Assembly (NCBI RefSeq): GCF_017744445.1
Contig: NZ_JAGIBH010000016.1
Coordinates: forward strand, 1-64,000
DNA: 64,000 nucleotides
Direction of reading: 5' to 3'
From: Caulobacter sp.
GTDB taxonomy: Bacteria; Pseudomonadota; Alphaproteobacteria; Caulobacterales; Caulobacteraceae
The notes under the pieces are model-generated. The model ran no database searches. It was not told the DNA's origin and saw only the letters and a list, made by a program, of their open reading frames with translations. The position numbers and the translations under genes were made by a program. This document shows positions 29,590 to 39,023 of this stretch, piece after piece (the stretch's first letter is position 1; every line of letters starts with the position of its first letter).

Positions 29590-30394
29590 GCGCTTCAACT
29601 GGGGCAATCTGAAGACGCGCGTGGTTTCGGCCACCGTGCTCGTGCCTACGGTCGTGGCCGCCGTCTGGCTGGGTAACTTCTGGTTCCTGGCCCTGGCCCT
29701 GGTCTGCACCGCGCTGCTGGCGCGCGAGTGGGGCAAGATCAGCGCGCCCAAGGCGCCCAATGCCGTCGGCGGCGTGGTCGGCCTGTTCTGCGCCATCGCG
29801 GTCGCCGCCGCCTATCTGCATCTGTTCTTCATCGCCTGGTCGGTCGTGCTGGTTGGCGCGTTTCTGGCCGGCCTGATCGCGCGGGGCGCGGTCGAGCGCC
29901 GGGCCGATGCGGCCTATGGCGTTGTCTATATCGCCCCGGCCGTCATCGCCCTGGTCTGGGTCCGCTCGCTGTCCGACGGCCTGTGGTGGACGCTGCTGCT
30001 GTTCGTGGTGACCTGGTTCGCCGACATCTTTGCTTATGTGACCGGCAGCATTCTGAAGGGCCCCAAACTGTGGCCCCAGATCTCGCCCAACAAAACCTGG
30101 TCGGGCTTCATCGGCGGACTGGTGGCGGCGACGATCGGCGCCGTGCTGGTGGCTCACTTCGCTCATCTGAAGCTGGTTTGGCCCGCCGCGGCCCTGGTCG
30201 GCCTGCTGGGCGGCCTGGCCACCATGGCCGGTGACCTTTGGGAATCGATGCTCAAGCGCCGCTTCGGCGTGAAGGACAGCGGCGACATCATTCCGGGCCA
30301 CGGCGGCCTGCTGGATCGCGTCGACGGGCTGATGTTCGCGGCGATCGTCGTCGCCGCCGTCCGCCTGATCGACCATGTGGGATGGGCCCATTGA
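29567..30394 (+). CDS. cdsA: phosphatidate cytidylyltransferase
   Basis: Makes CDP-diacylglycerol from phosphatidate and CTP for phospholipid synthesis. It has 275 residues and about eight membrane helices. The family signature is complete: [12 protein letters not shown] and [20 protein letters not shown] with the following DRVDG. I chose the ATG at 29567 because GGAGGG lies about 10 bases upstream and the start in the track overlaps more of uppS. The stop overlaps dxr. Confidence 0.94.
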   Translation: MTSPSPAKRFNWGNLKTRVVSATVLVPTVVAAVWLGNFWFLALALVCTALLAREWGKISAPKAPNAVGGVVGLFCAIAVAAAYLHLFFIAWSVVLVGAFLAGLIARGAVERRADAAYGVVYIAPAVIALVWVRSLSDGLWWTLLLFVVTWFADIFAYVTGSILKGPKLWPQISPNKTWSGFIGGLVAATIGAVLVAHFAHLKLVWPAAALVGLLGGLATMAGDLWESMLKRRFGVKDSGDIIPGHGGLLDRVDGLMFAAIVVAAVRLIDHVGWAH

Positions 30395-31584
30395 CCAACC
30401 CCCGTAAGGTGGTGGTGCTGGGTTCGACCGGATCGATCGGCCTTTCCACCCTGAGCCTTTTCGAAGAATCCGGCGCGCCGGTCGAGATCCTGGCCCTGAC
30501 GGCGGGACGCAATGTCGAGCGCCTGATCGAGCAGGCGCTGCGCTGGCGGCCTCAGGTCGCGGTGATCGAGGACGAAACCAAGCTCCAGCAGCTGAAGGAC
30601 GGCTTGGCCGGAACGGGCGTACGCGCCGCCGCCGGTGCGTCGGCGATCAACGAGGCCGCCGCGATGGGCGCGGACTGGGTGATGTCGGCCATCGTCGGCG
30701 CGGCGGGTCTGGCGCCGACCCTGGCCGCCGCCCGCACCGGGGCCGTGATCGCCCTGGCCAATAAGGAAAGCCTCGTCTGCGCCGGTCCGGCCCTGCTGGC
30801 CATCGCCAAGGCGGCCGGCGGCTCGGTGATTCCGGTCGACTCCGAACATTCCGCAATATTCCAGGTGCTGCAGCCCGACTGCGCCCACCGGGTGTCGCGG
30901 CTGATCCTGACCGCCTCGGGCGGTCCGTTCCGCACCTGGGACAAGGCCGCCATGGCCGCGGCGACCCCGGAACAGGCCATCGCCCACCCGAACTGGTCGA
31001 TGGGCGCCAAGATTTCGGTCGATTCCGCGACGATGATGAACAAGGGGCTCGAGATGATCGAAGCCTCGTACCTGTTCGGAACCCCGGAAGACCGCGTCAA
31101 CGTCGTGATCCATCCCCAGTCCGTGATCCATAGCCTGGTGGAGTACGCCGACGGCTCGACGCTCGCCCAGCTGGGCGCGCCCGACATGCGCCCGCCGATC
31201 GCCTGCGCCTTCGCCTGGCCCGACCGCCTGCCTTGGCCCGCCAAGCGCCTGGACCTGGCCGCCTATGGTCAGCTGACCTTCGAATCGCCCGACCTGGACC
31301 GCTTCCCGTCGATCGAGATCGCCCGAGAGGCGCTTCGGCTGGCCGGCGCGGCTCCGGCCGTTATGAATGCCGCCAACGAGGTCGCCGTGGCGGCCTTCCT
31401 TGACCGGCGTATCGGGTTTCTCGATATTGCCGCCTCGGTGGCGGGGACCCTCGAGCGCATGAACAGTCTTGGCACTCTGTCCGCCACGGATAATGACGAC
31501 GCGGTCGAAAACGCGATGATGATTGACGCCAGCGCTCGCCGCATTGCGGCCGAGGTTGTCGCGCAAAAGCATCGCGGGCGCTGA
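30382..31584 (+). CDS. dxr: 1-deoxy-D-xylulose 5-phosphate reductoisomerase
   Basis: Second enzyme of the non-mevalonate isoprenoid pathway; it converts DXP to MEP with NADPH. It has 400 residues. The NADPH loop is VLGSTGSIG near residue 12, the metal and substrate region is [13 protein letters not shown], and [18 protein letters not shown] is the flexible loop region. I use the ATG at 30382, which overlaps cdsA by 13 bases; a TTG at 30391 is an alternative. It supplies precursors for the UppS step upstream. Confidence 0.95.
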   Translation: MGPLTNPRKVVVLGSTGSIGLSTLSLFEESGAPVEILALTAGRNVERLIEQALRWRPQVAVIEDETKLQQLKDGLAGTGVRAAAGASAINEAAAMGADWVMSAIVGAAGLAPTLAAARTGAVIALANKESLVCAGPALLAIAKAAGGSVIPVDSEHSAIFQVLQPDCAHRVSRLILTASGGPFRTWDKAAMAAATPEQAIAHPNWSMGAKISVDSATMMNKGLEMIEASYLFGTPEDRVNVVIHPQSVIHSLVEYADGSTLAQLGAPDMRPPIACAFAWPDRLPWPAKRLDLAAYGQLTFESPDLDRFPSIEIAREALRLAGAAPAVMNAANEVAVAAFLDRRIGFLDIAASVAGTLERMNSLGTLSATDNDDAVENAMMIDASARRIAAEVVAQKHRGR

Positions 31585-31605
31585 CCCGGGGGACCCGGCC
31601 ATCTC

Positions 31606-32802
31606 ATGACCGACGCTTTGATCTTCATCCTGTCCACGGTCTTCGTGCTGTCCGTCGTGGTGACCATCCACGAGCTGGGGCACTATTGGGCCGCGCGTGC
31701 GTGCGGGGTGGCGATCGACTGTTTCTCGCTGGGTTTCGGCCCACCGCTGGTCTCGTGGCGTGACAAGCAGGGCGTCGAGTGGCGGATCGCCTCGATTCCG
31801 CTGGGCGGCTATGTGCGCTTCTCGGGCGACGAGAACGCCGCCAGCGTGCCCGACCAGGACAATCTGGACGCGATGCGCGAGTCGATCGTGCGCCGGGAAG
31901 GCGAAGAGGGCGTCGCCAAGTATTTCCATTTCAAGCCGGTCTGGCAGCGGGCGATCATCGCCGCGGCGGGGCCGATCTCGAATTTCGTGCTGGCCATCCT
32001 GATCATGGCCGTCTTCCTGGTGATGGTCGGCTCGCCGCAGCGCGCCGCGGTCGTCAACGGCGTCGCGCCCGGCGGTCCCGCCGCGGTGGCTGGGTTCAAG
32101 GCCGGTGACGTGATCACCGCCGCCGACGGTCGCAAGATCGCCACCTTCCAGGACCTGCAGGGCTATGTGTCGCTACGCGCGAACCTGCCGATCAACTTTA
32201 CGGTCACGCGCGGCGAGCAGCAGATCCACCTGACCGCCACCCCGCGCCTGGTCGAGATCCAGGACAAGATCACCGGTCGCATGAAGACGGGGCAGCTGGG
32301 CATCGAGAATGTCAGCCGCAGCCAGTTCAAGCGCTCGACCGTGCTCGGCGCCATTCCCGACGCGACCGTCGAAGTCTGGGGCATGATCAAGACGATCGGC
32401 TTCTATTTGGGGCGTCTGGTCACCGGTCAGCTGCCCGCCGACCAGATCAGCGGCCTGATCGGCATTGGCCATACGGCCGGCGCCGTCACCAAGGCCTCGG
32501 CCCAAGGCGCGCCGGATGTCGCCACCATGGTGCTGCGCGTCTTCATCTCGTCGATGCTGCTGATCGCCAGCCTGTCGGTCAGCATCGGGTTCATGAACCT
32601 GCTGCCGATCCCCGTCCTCGATGGCGGCCATCTCTTGATGTACGCCTACGAAGCCATCGCCAAACGTCCCTTGCGGGCGGATTTCCAAGCCGCCGGTTTC
32701 CGCGCGGGGCTTGCCTTGATCCTGGGTTTCATGCTGTTCGCGGCGTGGAACGACCTCAACCGCTACGACGTGTTCAAATTCATCGGCGGCCTGTTCACGT
32801 GA
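31606..32802 (+). CDS. mmpA: site-2 metalloprotease RseP/MmpA
   Basis: Intramembrane zinc protease, 398 residues. HELGHYWAAR gives the HExxH motif (His22, Glu23, His26), NLLPIPVLDGGHLL near residue 330 gives the third ligand, and a PDZ domain lies between (roughly residues 145-230). In Caulobacter crescentus the homologue MmpA cleaves the membrane-bound polarity factor PodJ, and E. coli RseP cleaves anti-sigma factor RseA. Only one such gene is seen here. It is placed between dxr and bamA as in most alphaproteobacteria. Confidence 0.92.
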   Translation: MTDALIFILSTVFVLSVVVTIHELGHYWAARACGVAIDCFSLGFGPPLVSWRDKQGVEWRIASIPLGGYVRFSGDENAASVPDQDNLDAMRESIVRREGEEGVAKYFHFKPVWQRAIIAAAGPISNFVLAILIMAVFLVMVGSPQRAAVVNGVAPGGPAAVAGFKAGDVITAADGRKIATFQDLQGYVSLRANLPINFTVTRGEQQIHLTATPRLVEIQDKITGRMKTGQLGIENVSRSQFKRSTVLGAIPDATVEVWGMIKTIGFYLGRLVTGQLPADQISGLIGIGHTAGAVTKASAQGAPDVATMVLRVFISSMLLIASLSVSIGFMNLLPIPVLDGGHLLMYAYEAIAKRPLRADFQAAGFRAGLALILGFMLFAAWNDLNRYDVFKFIGGLFT

Positions 32803-32834
32803 ACAGCGCTCGCCCTCCGTCCATGATTGGTCAC

Positions 32835-35186
32835 ATGAACAAACTTCGCGCCCACAGCGCCGCGTTCGCCACGGGTATGGCGCTGCTCCTCGGCTCGACG
32901 GCCCTGGTGGCTCCGCAGCAGGCCTTCGCGCAGTCCGCCCAGACCGGGGTGGTGTCGCGCATCGTCGTGCAAGGCAACGAGCGCATCGAGCAGGGCACGG
33001 TTCTGTCCTATCTGCCGATCCAGCCGGGCGACACGGTCGATAGCCAGCGCCTCGACCTGGCGCTGAAGACCCTGGCGCGCACCGACCTGTTCGCCGACGT
33101 GAAGATCGAGATGCAGGGCGGCGACCTGGTCGTGAAGGTCGTGGAAAACCCGATCATCAACCAGGTGGTCTTCGAGGGGAACTCGTCCCTGAAGGAAGAC
33201 AAGCTGAAGGACGAAGTGCAGATCCGCCCGCGCGGCATCTTCACCCGCGCCAAGGTGCAGGCCGACGTCCAGCGCATCATCGAACTGTACCGCCGCTCGG
33301 GCCGCATCTCGGCGACCGTGACGCCCAAGGTAGTCGAACTGCCGCAAAAGCGCGTCGACCTGGTGTTCGAAATTGCCGAGGGCCCCAAGAGCGGCGTCCT
33401 GGGCATCAACTTCCTGGGCAACAGCGAGTACTCGGACAACGACCTGCGCGACGTGGTCGTGACCAAGGAAAGCCGCTGGTACAAGATCCTGACCAGCAAC
33501 GACAATTATGACCCCGACCGGATCGAGTACGACCGCGAGCAGCTGCGCAAGCACTACCGCAACCGCGGCTTCTTCGACTTCCGAGTCGTTTCGTCCGTGG
33601 CCGAACTGGCGCCGGACAAGAACGGCTTCGCCGTCACCTACACCCTGGACGAGGGTCCGAAGTACAAGTTCGGCAAGGTCACGGTCGAAACGGAACTGAA
33701 GAAGCTGGACGGCAACCTGCTGGCCCAGATCCTGCCGATCCGCGCCGGCCAGCTGTACGAAGACGAGAAGATCGAGCAGGCCACCGACGCCCTGACCTTC
33801 GCGGCGGGCGCCGCCGGCTTCGCCTTCGTGGATGTGCGCCCCAAGTACGTGCCCAACCGCGAAACCAAGACCGTCGACGTCGTCTTCCAGGTCCGTGAAG
33901 GTCCGCGCGTCTACGTCGATCGTATCGACATCGTCGGCAACACCCGCACGCTGGACTATGTCCTGCGCCGCGAGCTGGAAGTGGCTGAAGGCGACGCCTA
34001 CAACCGCGTGCTGGTCGACCGTTCGAAGAACAACATCCGCCGTCTGGGCTTCTTCAAGGAAGTCGAGATCGAGGACGCGCCGGGCTCGGCTCCGGACCGC
34101 ACGGCCCTGCGGGTCAAGGTCGAAGAGCAGCCGACCGGCGAACTGTCGTTCAGCGCCGGCTACAGCTCGATCGACAAGCTGGTGCTGGACGTCGGCATCA
34201 CCGAGCGGAACTTCCGCGGTCGCGGCCAGAACCTGCGCGCCCGCGCCTCGGTCGGTTCGCTGCGCCAGCAGATCGATTTCGGCTTCTCCGAGCCGCGCTT
34301 CCTGGGTCGCAACCTGGTCGCCGGCGTGAACCTGTACACCTTCCGCTACGACCTGTCGGACTACGCGGCCTACGACACCAAGTCGGTCGGCGGCGACGTC
34401 CGCTTCGGCTTCCCGCTGACCAACGACGCGTCGATGAACCTGCGCTACACGATCCGCCAGGATAACGTGGACGTGGCCGACAGCCTCTGCACCACCGGCT
34501 CGGTGTCGCAGATCCTCTGCCTGCAGCGCGGCGCCTACATCACCTCGCTGATCGGCTATGGCCTGCGCATCGACAAGCGCAACGACCCGATCAACCCGAC
34601 TCGCGGCTGGTTCGCCGACCTGAACCAGGATCTGGCCGGCATCGGCGGCGACGTGAAGTACCTCAAGACCGAAGCCGACGCCGGCTGGTACTGGGGCTTC
34701 ACCAAGGACCTGGTGTTCAGCGCCACCGGTTCGTTCGGCTATATCGAGGGCTGGGGCGGCGACAACGTCCGCATCAACGACCGCTTCTATCGCGGCGGCA
34801 CCTCGTTCCGCGGCTTCGAGATCGCCGGTATCGGTCCGCGCGACATCTCGAGCACCAACAACTCGATGGGCGCCAAGCTTTACGCCATCAGCACCTTCGA
34901 GCTGACCGTCCCGACCTTCCTGCCCGAGCAGTACGGCATCAAGGCCGCCCTGTTCAGCGACGTGGGTACGGCCGGTCTGCTGGATGACGTGGATCGCCAG
35001 AGGTCGCCCGGCGTCTTCGATCCCAACATCAAGGATAACCTCGGCCTGCGTGCCACGGCCGGTATCTCGATCGACTGGAAGTCCCCCATGGGTCCCATTC
35101 GATTCGATATCAGCCGTATTTTGGCCAAGGAAAGCTACGACCGAACCGAAACGTTCCGGTTCTCCACCTCCACAAGGTTCCAATAA
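32835..35186 (+). CDS. bamA: outer membrane protein assembly factor BamA
   Basis: Inserts beta-barrel proteins into the outer membrane. It has 783 residues: signal peptide MNKLRAHSAAFATGMALLLG continuing to a cleavage near QAFA-QS, then five POTRA domains (to about residue 420) and a C-terminal barrel. VRGF-type loop residues appear as GGTSFRGFEIAGIGPRDI. Alternative starts exist: GTG 32799, overlapping the rseP stop, and ATG 32823. The protein ends in FQ, not in Phe itself as in many BamA proteins. skp starts 2 bases after. Confidence 0.94.
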   Translation: MNKLRAHSAAFATGMALLLGSTALVAPQQAFAQSAQTGVVSRIVVQGNERIEQGTVLSYLPIQPGDTVDSQRLDLALKTLARTDLFADVKIEMQGGDLVVKVVENPIINQVVFEGNSSLKEDKLKDEVQIRPRGIFTRAKVQADVQRIIELYRRSGRISATVTPKVVELPQKRVDLVFEIAEGPKSGVLGINFLGNSEYSDNDLRDVVVTKESRWYKILTSNDNYDPDRIEYDREQLRKHYRNRGFFDFRVVSSVAELAPDKNGFAVTYTLDEGPKYKFGKVTVETELKKLDGNLLAQILPIRAGQLYEDEKIEQATDALTFAAGAAGFAFVDVRPKYVPNRETKTVDVVFQVREGPRVYVDRIDIVGNTRTLDYVLRRELEVAEGDAYNRVLVDRSKNNIRRLGFFKEVEIEDAPGSAPDRTALRVKVEEQPTGELSFSAGYSSIDKLVLDVGITERNFRGRGQNLRARASVGSLRQQIDFGFSEPRFLGRNLVAGVNLYTFRYDLSDYAAYDTKSVGGDVRFGFPLTNDASMNLRYTIRQDNVDVADSLCTTGSVSQILCLQRGAYITSLIGYGLRIDKRNDPINPTRGWFADLNQDLAGIGGDVKYLKTEADAGWYWGFTKDLVFSATGSFGYIEGWGGDNVRINDRFYRGGTSFRGFEIAGIGPRDISSTNNSMGAKLYAISTFELTVPTFLPEQYGIKAALFSDVGTAGLLDDVDRQRSPGVFDPNIKDNLGLRATAGISIDWKSPMGPIRFDISRILAKESYDRTETFRFSTSTRFQ

Positions 35187-35188
35187 AC

Positions 35189-35827
35189 ATGTCCAAGTTC
35201 CTGTCCGCGGCCGCGTCCAGCGTCGTCGCCCTCGCTATCGCGACCAGCGCTTCGGCCCAGACGGCTCCCGCCGCCGCGCCTGCCGCTCCGGCCATCACGC
35301 ACGGTCCGGCTCTGCCGGGCGTCTGCATCCTGTCGACTCCGGGCGCCGTTGGCGGCTCGCAGGTCGGCAAGGCGGTCAACGCGCGCCTGCAGACCATCGC
35401 TCAGCAGGTCGAGGCCGAACTGAGGGGTGAGCGCACCGCTCTGGAGAACGAAGGCAAGGCCCTGGACGCCAAGAAGGCGACCACGGCCCAGGACGCCCTG
35501 GAGCAGCAGGCCGCCGCCCTGCAGGTCAAGGCCAACGCCTGGCAGCGCAAGGCTCAGCTGCGCCAGCGCGAAGTTGAAGCCACCGAGCAGAAGGCCATGT
35601 CGCGCATCTATCAAGAGATGGATACGCCGATTAAGCAGGCCTACCAGGCCGCCAAGTGCAGCATCCTGGTCGACCGCGAGGGCGTCCTGCTGGCCAACCC
35701 GGCCATGGACATCACGCCCGCCGTGGTGACCGCTCTGGACGCCCGCATCAAGACGCTGACCTTCGATCGCGAGCGTCTGGACCAGCAGCTCCCGGGCGCC
35801 GCCGCGCTGCAGCCGTCCAATAAGTAA
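35189..35827 (+). CDS. skp: OmpH/Skp-family periplasmic chaperone
   Basis: A 212-residue predicted periplasmic holdase for outer-membrane proteins on their way to BamA. It has a signal peptide MSKFLSAAASSVVALAIATS with cleavage near residue 24, an Ala/Pro-rich linker, and a long helical, Gln/Glu/Lys/Ala-rich stretch (residues 75-160) that forms the coiled-coil tentacles in Skp. It follows bamA by two bases, the conserved order. The match is by architecture and position. Confidence 0.88.
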   Translation: MSKFLSAAASSVVALAIATSASAQTAPAAAPAAPAITHGPALPGVCILSTPGAVGGSQVGKAVNARLQTIAQQVEAELRGERTALENEGKALDAKKATTAQDALEQQAAALQVKANAWQRKAQLRQREVEATEQKAMSRIYQEMDTPIKQAYQAAKCSILVDREGVLLANPAMDITPAVVTALDARIKTLTFDRERLDQQLPGAAALQPSNK

Positions 35828-35836
35828 GCGAATCGT

Positions 35837-35868
35837 CTCCCTTGGGTTTACCTAGGGGGAGCGTTTTT
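35837..35868 (+). terminator. possible attenuating terminator between skp and lpxD
   Basis: CTCCC...GGGAG outer stem around a T- and G-rich interior, followed by CGTTTTT. The inner stem is imperfect, so partial termination between the bamA-skp part and the lipid A genes is more likely than a full stop. Confidence 0.5.
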
Positions 35869-35881
35869 GCCGTGAGGAGCC

Positions 35882-36901
35882 ATGCCGGACCCGCGTTTCT
35901 TCGATAGCCCGGGTCCGGCGTCGCTTTCCGAGTTGGCCCGGGCCGGCGCCGCCGAACTGGCGGACGCGGCTTGGGGCGACCGCCTGATCGCCCATGCCGC
36001 GCCGCTCGACACGGCCGACGCGCACGCGATCACCTTCTTTTCCGATGCTAAGCGCAAGGACGCCGCCGGGGCCACCCAGGCCGGCGCCTGTTTCGTGCGT
36101 CCGGAACACAAGGATTTTCTGCCCGCGTCCTGCGACGCCTTGGTCACCCGGCATCCGCAGGCCGCCTGGGCCGCCGCCGCCAATCGCTTGCACGCGCCGC
36201 GCCGCCATCAGGCTGGCGCGGCCGCTATTCATCCTGAAGCCGAGATCGAGGACGGCGTCCTGTTGTCACCGAACGTGACGATCGGGCAGGGCGCTCGCAT
36301 CGGGCGCGGCACACGGATCGGCCCCGGGGCCGTGATCGGTCCGGGCGTTCTGATCGGCCGCGACTGCGTGGTCGGCGCCAACGCCGTGATCGGCTTCGCT
36401 CTGCTGGGCGACCGGGTTTCCATTTCCGCGGGCGCCGTGCTGGGTGAGGCGGGCTTCGGCGCCGCCGCCGGGCCGCGGGGCATGGTCGACATGCCTCAGC
36501 TGGGCCGGGTGGTCATTCAGGACAATGTCACGATCGGCGCCAACAGCTGCGTCGACCGCGGCGCGTTCGCCGATACGACGGTTGGCGAGAACACCAAGAT
36601 CGACAACCTGGTGCATGTCGCGCACAACGTCCGTGTAGGACGCAATTGCGTGCTGGCGGCCTATACGGGGCTGTCGGGCAGTACGGTCGTCGGCGACGGC
36701 GTCGCATTCGGCGGCAAGGCCGGCGTCGCCGACCACTTGAACATCGGCTCGGGCGCGAGCATCGGGGCGGCCGCCTCGGTGTTCAAGGACGTGCCGGAAG
36801 GTGAAACTTGGACGGGCTTCCCGGCGCGACCGCTCAAGCGGTGGCTTCGGGAGACCGCATGGCTGTCGCGCATGGCGGGCGGCCGAGGGACGAAGGGCTG
36901 A
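35882..36901 (+). CDS. lpxD: UDP-3-O-acylglucosamine N-acyltransferase
   Basis: Third step of lipid A synthesis; adds the N-linked hydroxyacyl chain using acyl-ACP. It has 339 residues. The N-terminal uridine-binding domain is followed by a left-handed beta helix of hexapeptide repeats (residues 115-300). [12 protein letters not shown] contains the catalytic His region, and [13 protein letters not shown] is typical. The ATG has GAGGAGC upstream. The gene has ordinary codon use and leads the lpxD-fabZ-lpxA cluster. Confidence 0.95.
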   Translation: MPDPRFFDSPGPASLSELARAGAAELADAAWGDRLIAHAAPLDTADAHAITFFSDAKRKDAAGATQAGACFVRPEHKDFLPASCDALVTRHPQAAWAAAANRLHAPRRHQAGAAAIHPEAEIEDGVLLSPNVTIGQGARIGRGTRIGPGAVIGPGVLIGRDCVVGANAVIGFALLGDRVSISAGAVLGEAGFGAAAGPRGMVDMPQLGRVVIQDNVTIGANSCVDRGAFADTTVGENTKIDNLVHVAHNVRVGRNCVLAAYTGLSGSTVVGDGVAFGGKAGVADHLNIGSGASIGAAASVFKDVPEGETWTGFPARPLKRWLRETAWLSRMAGGRGTKG

Positions 36902-36903
36902 CA

Positions 36904-37383
36904 ATGACCGAGAACACCGAGCAAACGGTGCGGACCGACATCGACATCGCCGAGATCCTGGCGCGTATCCCGCACCGCTATCCGTTCCTGCTGGTCGATC
37001 GCGCCGAGGACTACCAGGCCCACAAGTCGATCGTCGGCATCAAGTGCGTGACGGTCAACGAGCCCTTCTTCCAGGGCCACTTCCCAGGCAATCCGGTGAT
37101 GCCCGGCGTGCTGATCATCGAGGCCTTGGCCCAGACGGGCGCGGTGCTGATGAGCAAGAGCCTGGAGGTCGATACCGAGGGCAAGACCATCTTCTTCATG
37201 TCGGTGGACAACGCCCGCTTCCGCACGCCCGTGCGCCCCGGCGACGTGATCCGCATGGAAGTCGAGGTGCTGCGCGCCCGCTCGTCGATCTTCAAGTTCA
37301 AGGGCGTGGCCAAGGTCGGCGACAAGGTCGCGGCCGAGGTCGAGTTCGCCGCCATGGTCGTCGAGACGGGGCCCAAGGCATGA
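36904..37383 (+). CDS. fabZ: 3-hydroxyacyl-[ACP] dehydratase
   Basis: Dehydrates 3-hydroxyacyl-ACP in fatty acid synthesis and balances hydroxyacyl supply with lipid A. It has 159 residues with a hot-dog fold. [10 protein letters not shown] and the active-site stretch [20 protein letters not shown], with the catalytic His near residue 58 and Glu near 72, are complete. The ATG at 36904 with GAAGGG upstream is chosen over the track start inside lpxD. The stop overlaps lpxA (ATGA). Confidence 0.95.
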   Translation: MTENTEQTVRTDIDIAEILARIPHRYPFLLVDRAEDYQAHKSIVGIKCVTVNEPFFQGHFPGNPVMPGVLIIEALAQTGAVLMSKSLEVDTEGKTIFFMSVDNARFRTPVRPGDVIRMEVEVLRARSSIFKFKGVAKVGDKVAAEVEFAAMVVETGPKA

Positions 37384-38171
37384 CGATCCATCCCACCGCC
37401 ATCGTCGCTCCCGAGGCCAAGATCGCCTCGGACGTCCAGATCGGGCCCTACAGCATCGTCGGCCCGGACGTGACCCTGGAGGCGGGCGTACGCCTGCTGT
37501 CGCACGTGGTGGTGGAAGGCGCGACGACCCTGGGCGAGAACTGCGTCGTCCACCCCTTCGCCAATCTGGGCGGTCCGCCCCAGCACCTGGGGCACAAGGG
37601 TGAGAAGACAGAACTGCTGATCGGCCCGCGCAACATCATCCGCGAGCACGTGACCATGCACACCGGCACGGCCTCGGGTCGTGGCGTGACCACGATCGGT
37701 TCGGACGGCCTGTACATGGTCGGCTCGCACGTGGCCCACGACTGCATCGTCGGCGACTTCGTGGTGCTGGCCAAGGGCGCGACCCTGGGCGGCCACGTGT
37801 CGATCGGCGACTATGTGTTCATGGGCGGCCTGGCCGCCGCGCACCAGTTTTCGCGCATCGGCCGCTATAGCTTCATCGGCGGCCTGGCCGCGGTGACCAA
37901 GGATGTCATCCCGTACGGCTCGGTCTGGGGCAACCACGCTCACCTCGAGGGACTGAACCTGGTCGGCCTCAAGCGCCGGGGCTTCTCGCGCGAGACCATC
38001 AACGCGCTGCGCGCGGCCTATCGCCTGATGTTCGCCGACGAAGGCACCTTCCAGGAGCGCCTGGACGACGTGGCCGAGATCCATGCTGGCAATCCGGAAG
38101 TCATGGAGATCGTCGACTTCATCCGCGCCGACGCCAACCGCCCGCTCTGCCTGCCTGAGCGGGAAGTCTAG
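37380..38171 (+). CDS. lpxA: UDP-N-acetylglucosamine acyltransferase
   Basis: First step of lipid A synthesis: transfers a hydroxyacyl chain to UDP-GlcNAc. It has 263 residues; [20 protein letters not shown] begins the hexapeptide-repeat beta helix. The catalytic histidine lies in the [14 protein letters not shown] segment, and [13 protein letters not shown] begins the helical C-terminal domain. The start overlaps fabZ by four bases. Track ORF 36801-38171 adds an out-of-frame extension that I reject. Confidence 0.95.
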   Translation: MTIHPTAIVAPEAKIASDVQIGPYSIVGPDVTLEAGVRLLSHVVVEGATTLGENCVVHPFANLGGPPQHLGHKGEKTELLIGPRNIIREHVTMHTGTASGRGVTTIGSDGLYMVGSHVAHDCIVGDFVVLAKGATLGGHVSIGDYVFMGGLAAAHQFSRIGRYSFIGGLAAVTKDVIPYGSVWGNHAHLEGLNLVGLKRRGFSRETINALRAAYRLMFADEGTFQERLDDVAEIHAGNPEVMEIVDFIRADANRPLCLPEREV

Positions 38172-38180
38172 GGTAGGGTG

Positions 38181-39023
38181 ATGCGCAAGCTGGGTCTGAT
38201 CGCCGGCGGCGGGTCGCTTCCCGTCGAACTGGCGGCCCATTGCGAGGCCGCCGGACGGGCGTTTTCCGTCATGCGCCTGCGCGGGTTCGCCGAACCGACC
38301 TTGGCCCGCTATGCCGGCGTCGAGGTTGGCATCGGCGAGTTCGGCAAGGCGTTCAAGGCGTTGAAAGCCGAGGGCTGCGAGGTCGTCTGCTTCGCCGGCA
38401 ATGTCAGCCGTCCTGATTTCGCCAAGCTGTTGCCTGACGCCCGGGGCGTGAAGGTGCTGCCCAGCCTGATCGTCGCCGCCCGCAAGGGGGACGACGCCCT
38501 GTTGCGCCGGGTGCTGGACGAGTTCGAGAAGGAAGGCTTCGAGATCGAGGGCGCCCACGAGGTGATGGGCGAGATGACCCTGCCGCGCGGCCGCCTGGGC
38601 AAGCACATGCCCAAGCCCGAGCAAATGGCCGACATCGACAAGGCCCTGCATGTGGCGCGCGAGATCGGCCGCCTGGACGTGGGGCAGGGCGCCGTGGTCT
38701 GCGACGGCCTGGTCCTGGCCGTCGAGGCCCAGGAAGGCACCGACGCCATGCTGCGCCGAGTGGAGCAGCTGCCAGGGGCCATCCGAGGCTCGGCCGAGCG
38801 TCCGCGCGGCGTGCTGGCCAAGGCGCCCAAGCCGATCCAGGAGACCAAGGTCGACCTGCCCACCATCGGCGTCGCCACCATCCAGCGCGCCGCCCGCGCG
38901 GGCCTGGCCGGCGTGGTCGGCGAGACCGGTCGCCTGCTGGTGGTCGACCGTGAGGCGGTGATCGCCTGCGCCGACGACCTTGGCCTCTTCGTGCTGGGGG
39001 TCGATCCGCAGGGGCGGCCCTGA
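38181..39023 (+). CDS. lpxI: UDP-2,3-diacylglucosamine hydrolase, LpxI type
   Basis: Removes UMP to give lipid X in lipid A synthesis. It has 280 residues and opens MRKLGLIAGGGSLPVELA. LpxI replaces LpxH in alphaproteobacteria, has no sequence similarity to it, and was first defined in Caulobacter crescentus. CDGLVLAVEAQEGTDAMLRR is in the catalytic C-terminal domain (DUF1009). I use the ATG at 38181; the track uses a GTG one codon earlier. Its stop overlaps the lpxB start (TGATG). Confidence 0.93.
   Translation: MRKLGLIAGGGSLPVELAAHCEAAGRAFSVMRLRGFAEPTLARYAGVEVGIGEFGKAFKALKAEGCEVVCFAGNVSRPDFAKLLPDARGVKVLPSLIVAARKGDDALLRRVLDEFEKEGFEIEGAHEVMGEMTLPRGRLGKHMPKPEQMADIDKALHVAREIGRLDVGQGAVVCDGLVLAVEAQEGTDAMLRRVEQLPGAIRGSAERPRGVLAKAPKPIQETKVDLPTIGVATIQRAARAGLAGVVGETGRLLVVDREAVIACADDLGLFVLGVDPQGRP

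Noticed and set aside
32763-35183. 806-residue minus-strand ORF over bamA
   Set aside because: Antisense shadow of bamA with no recognisable motifs.
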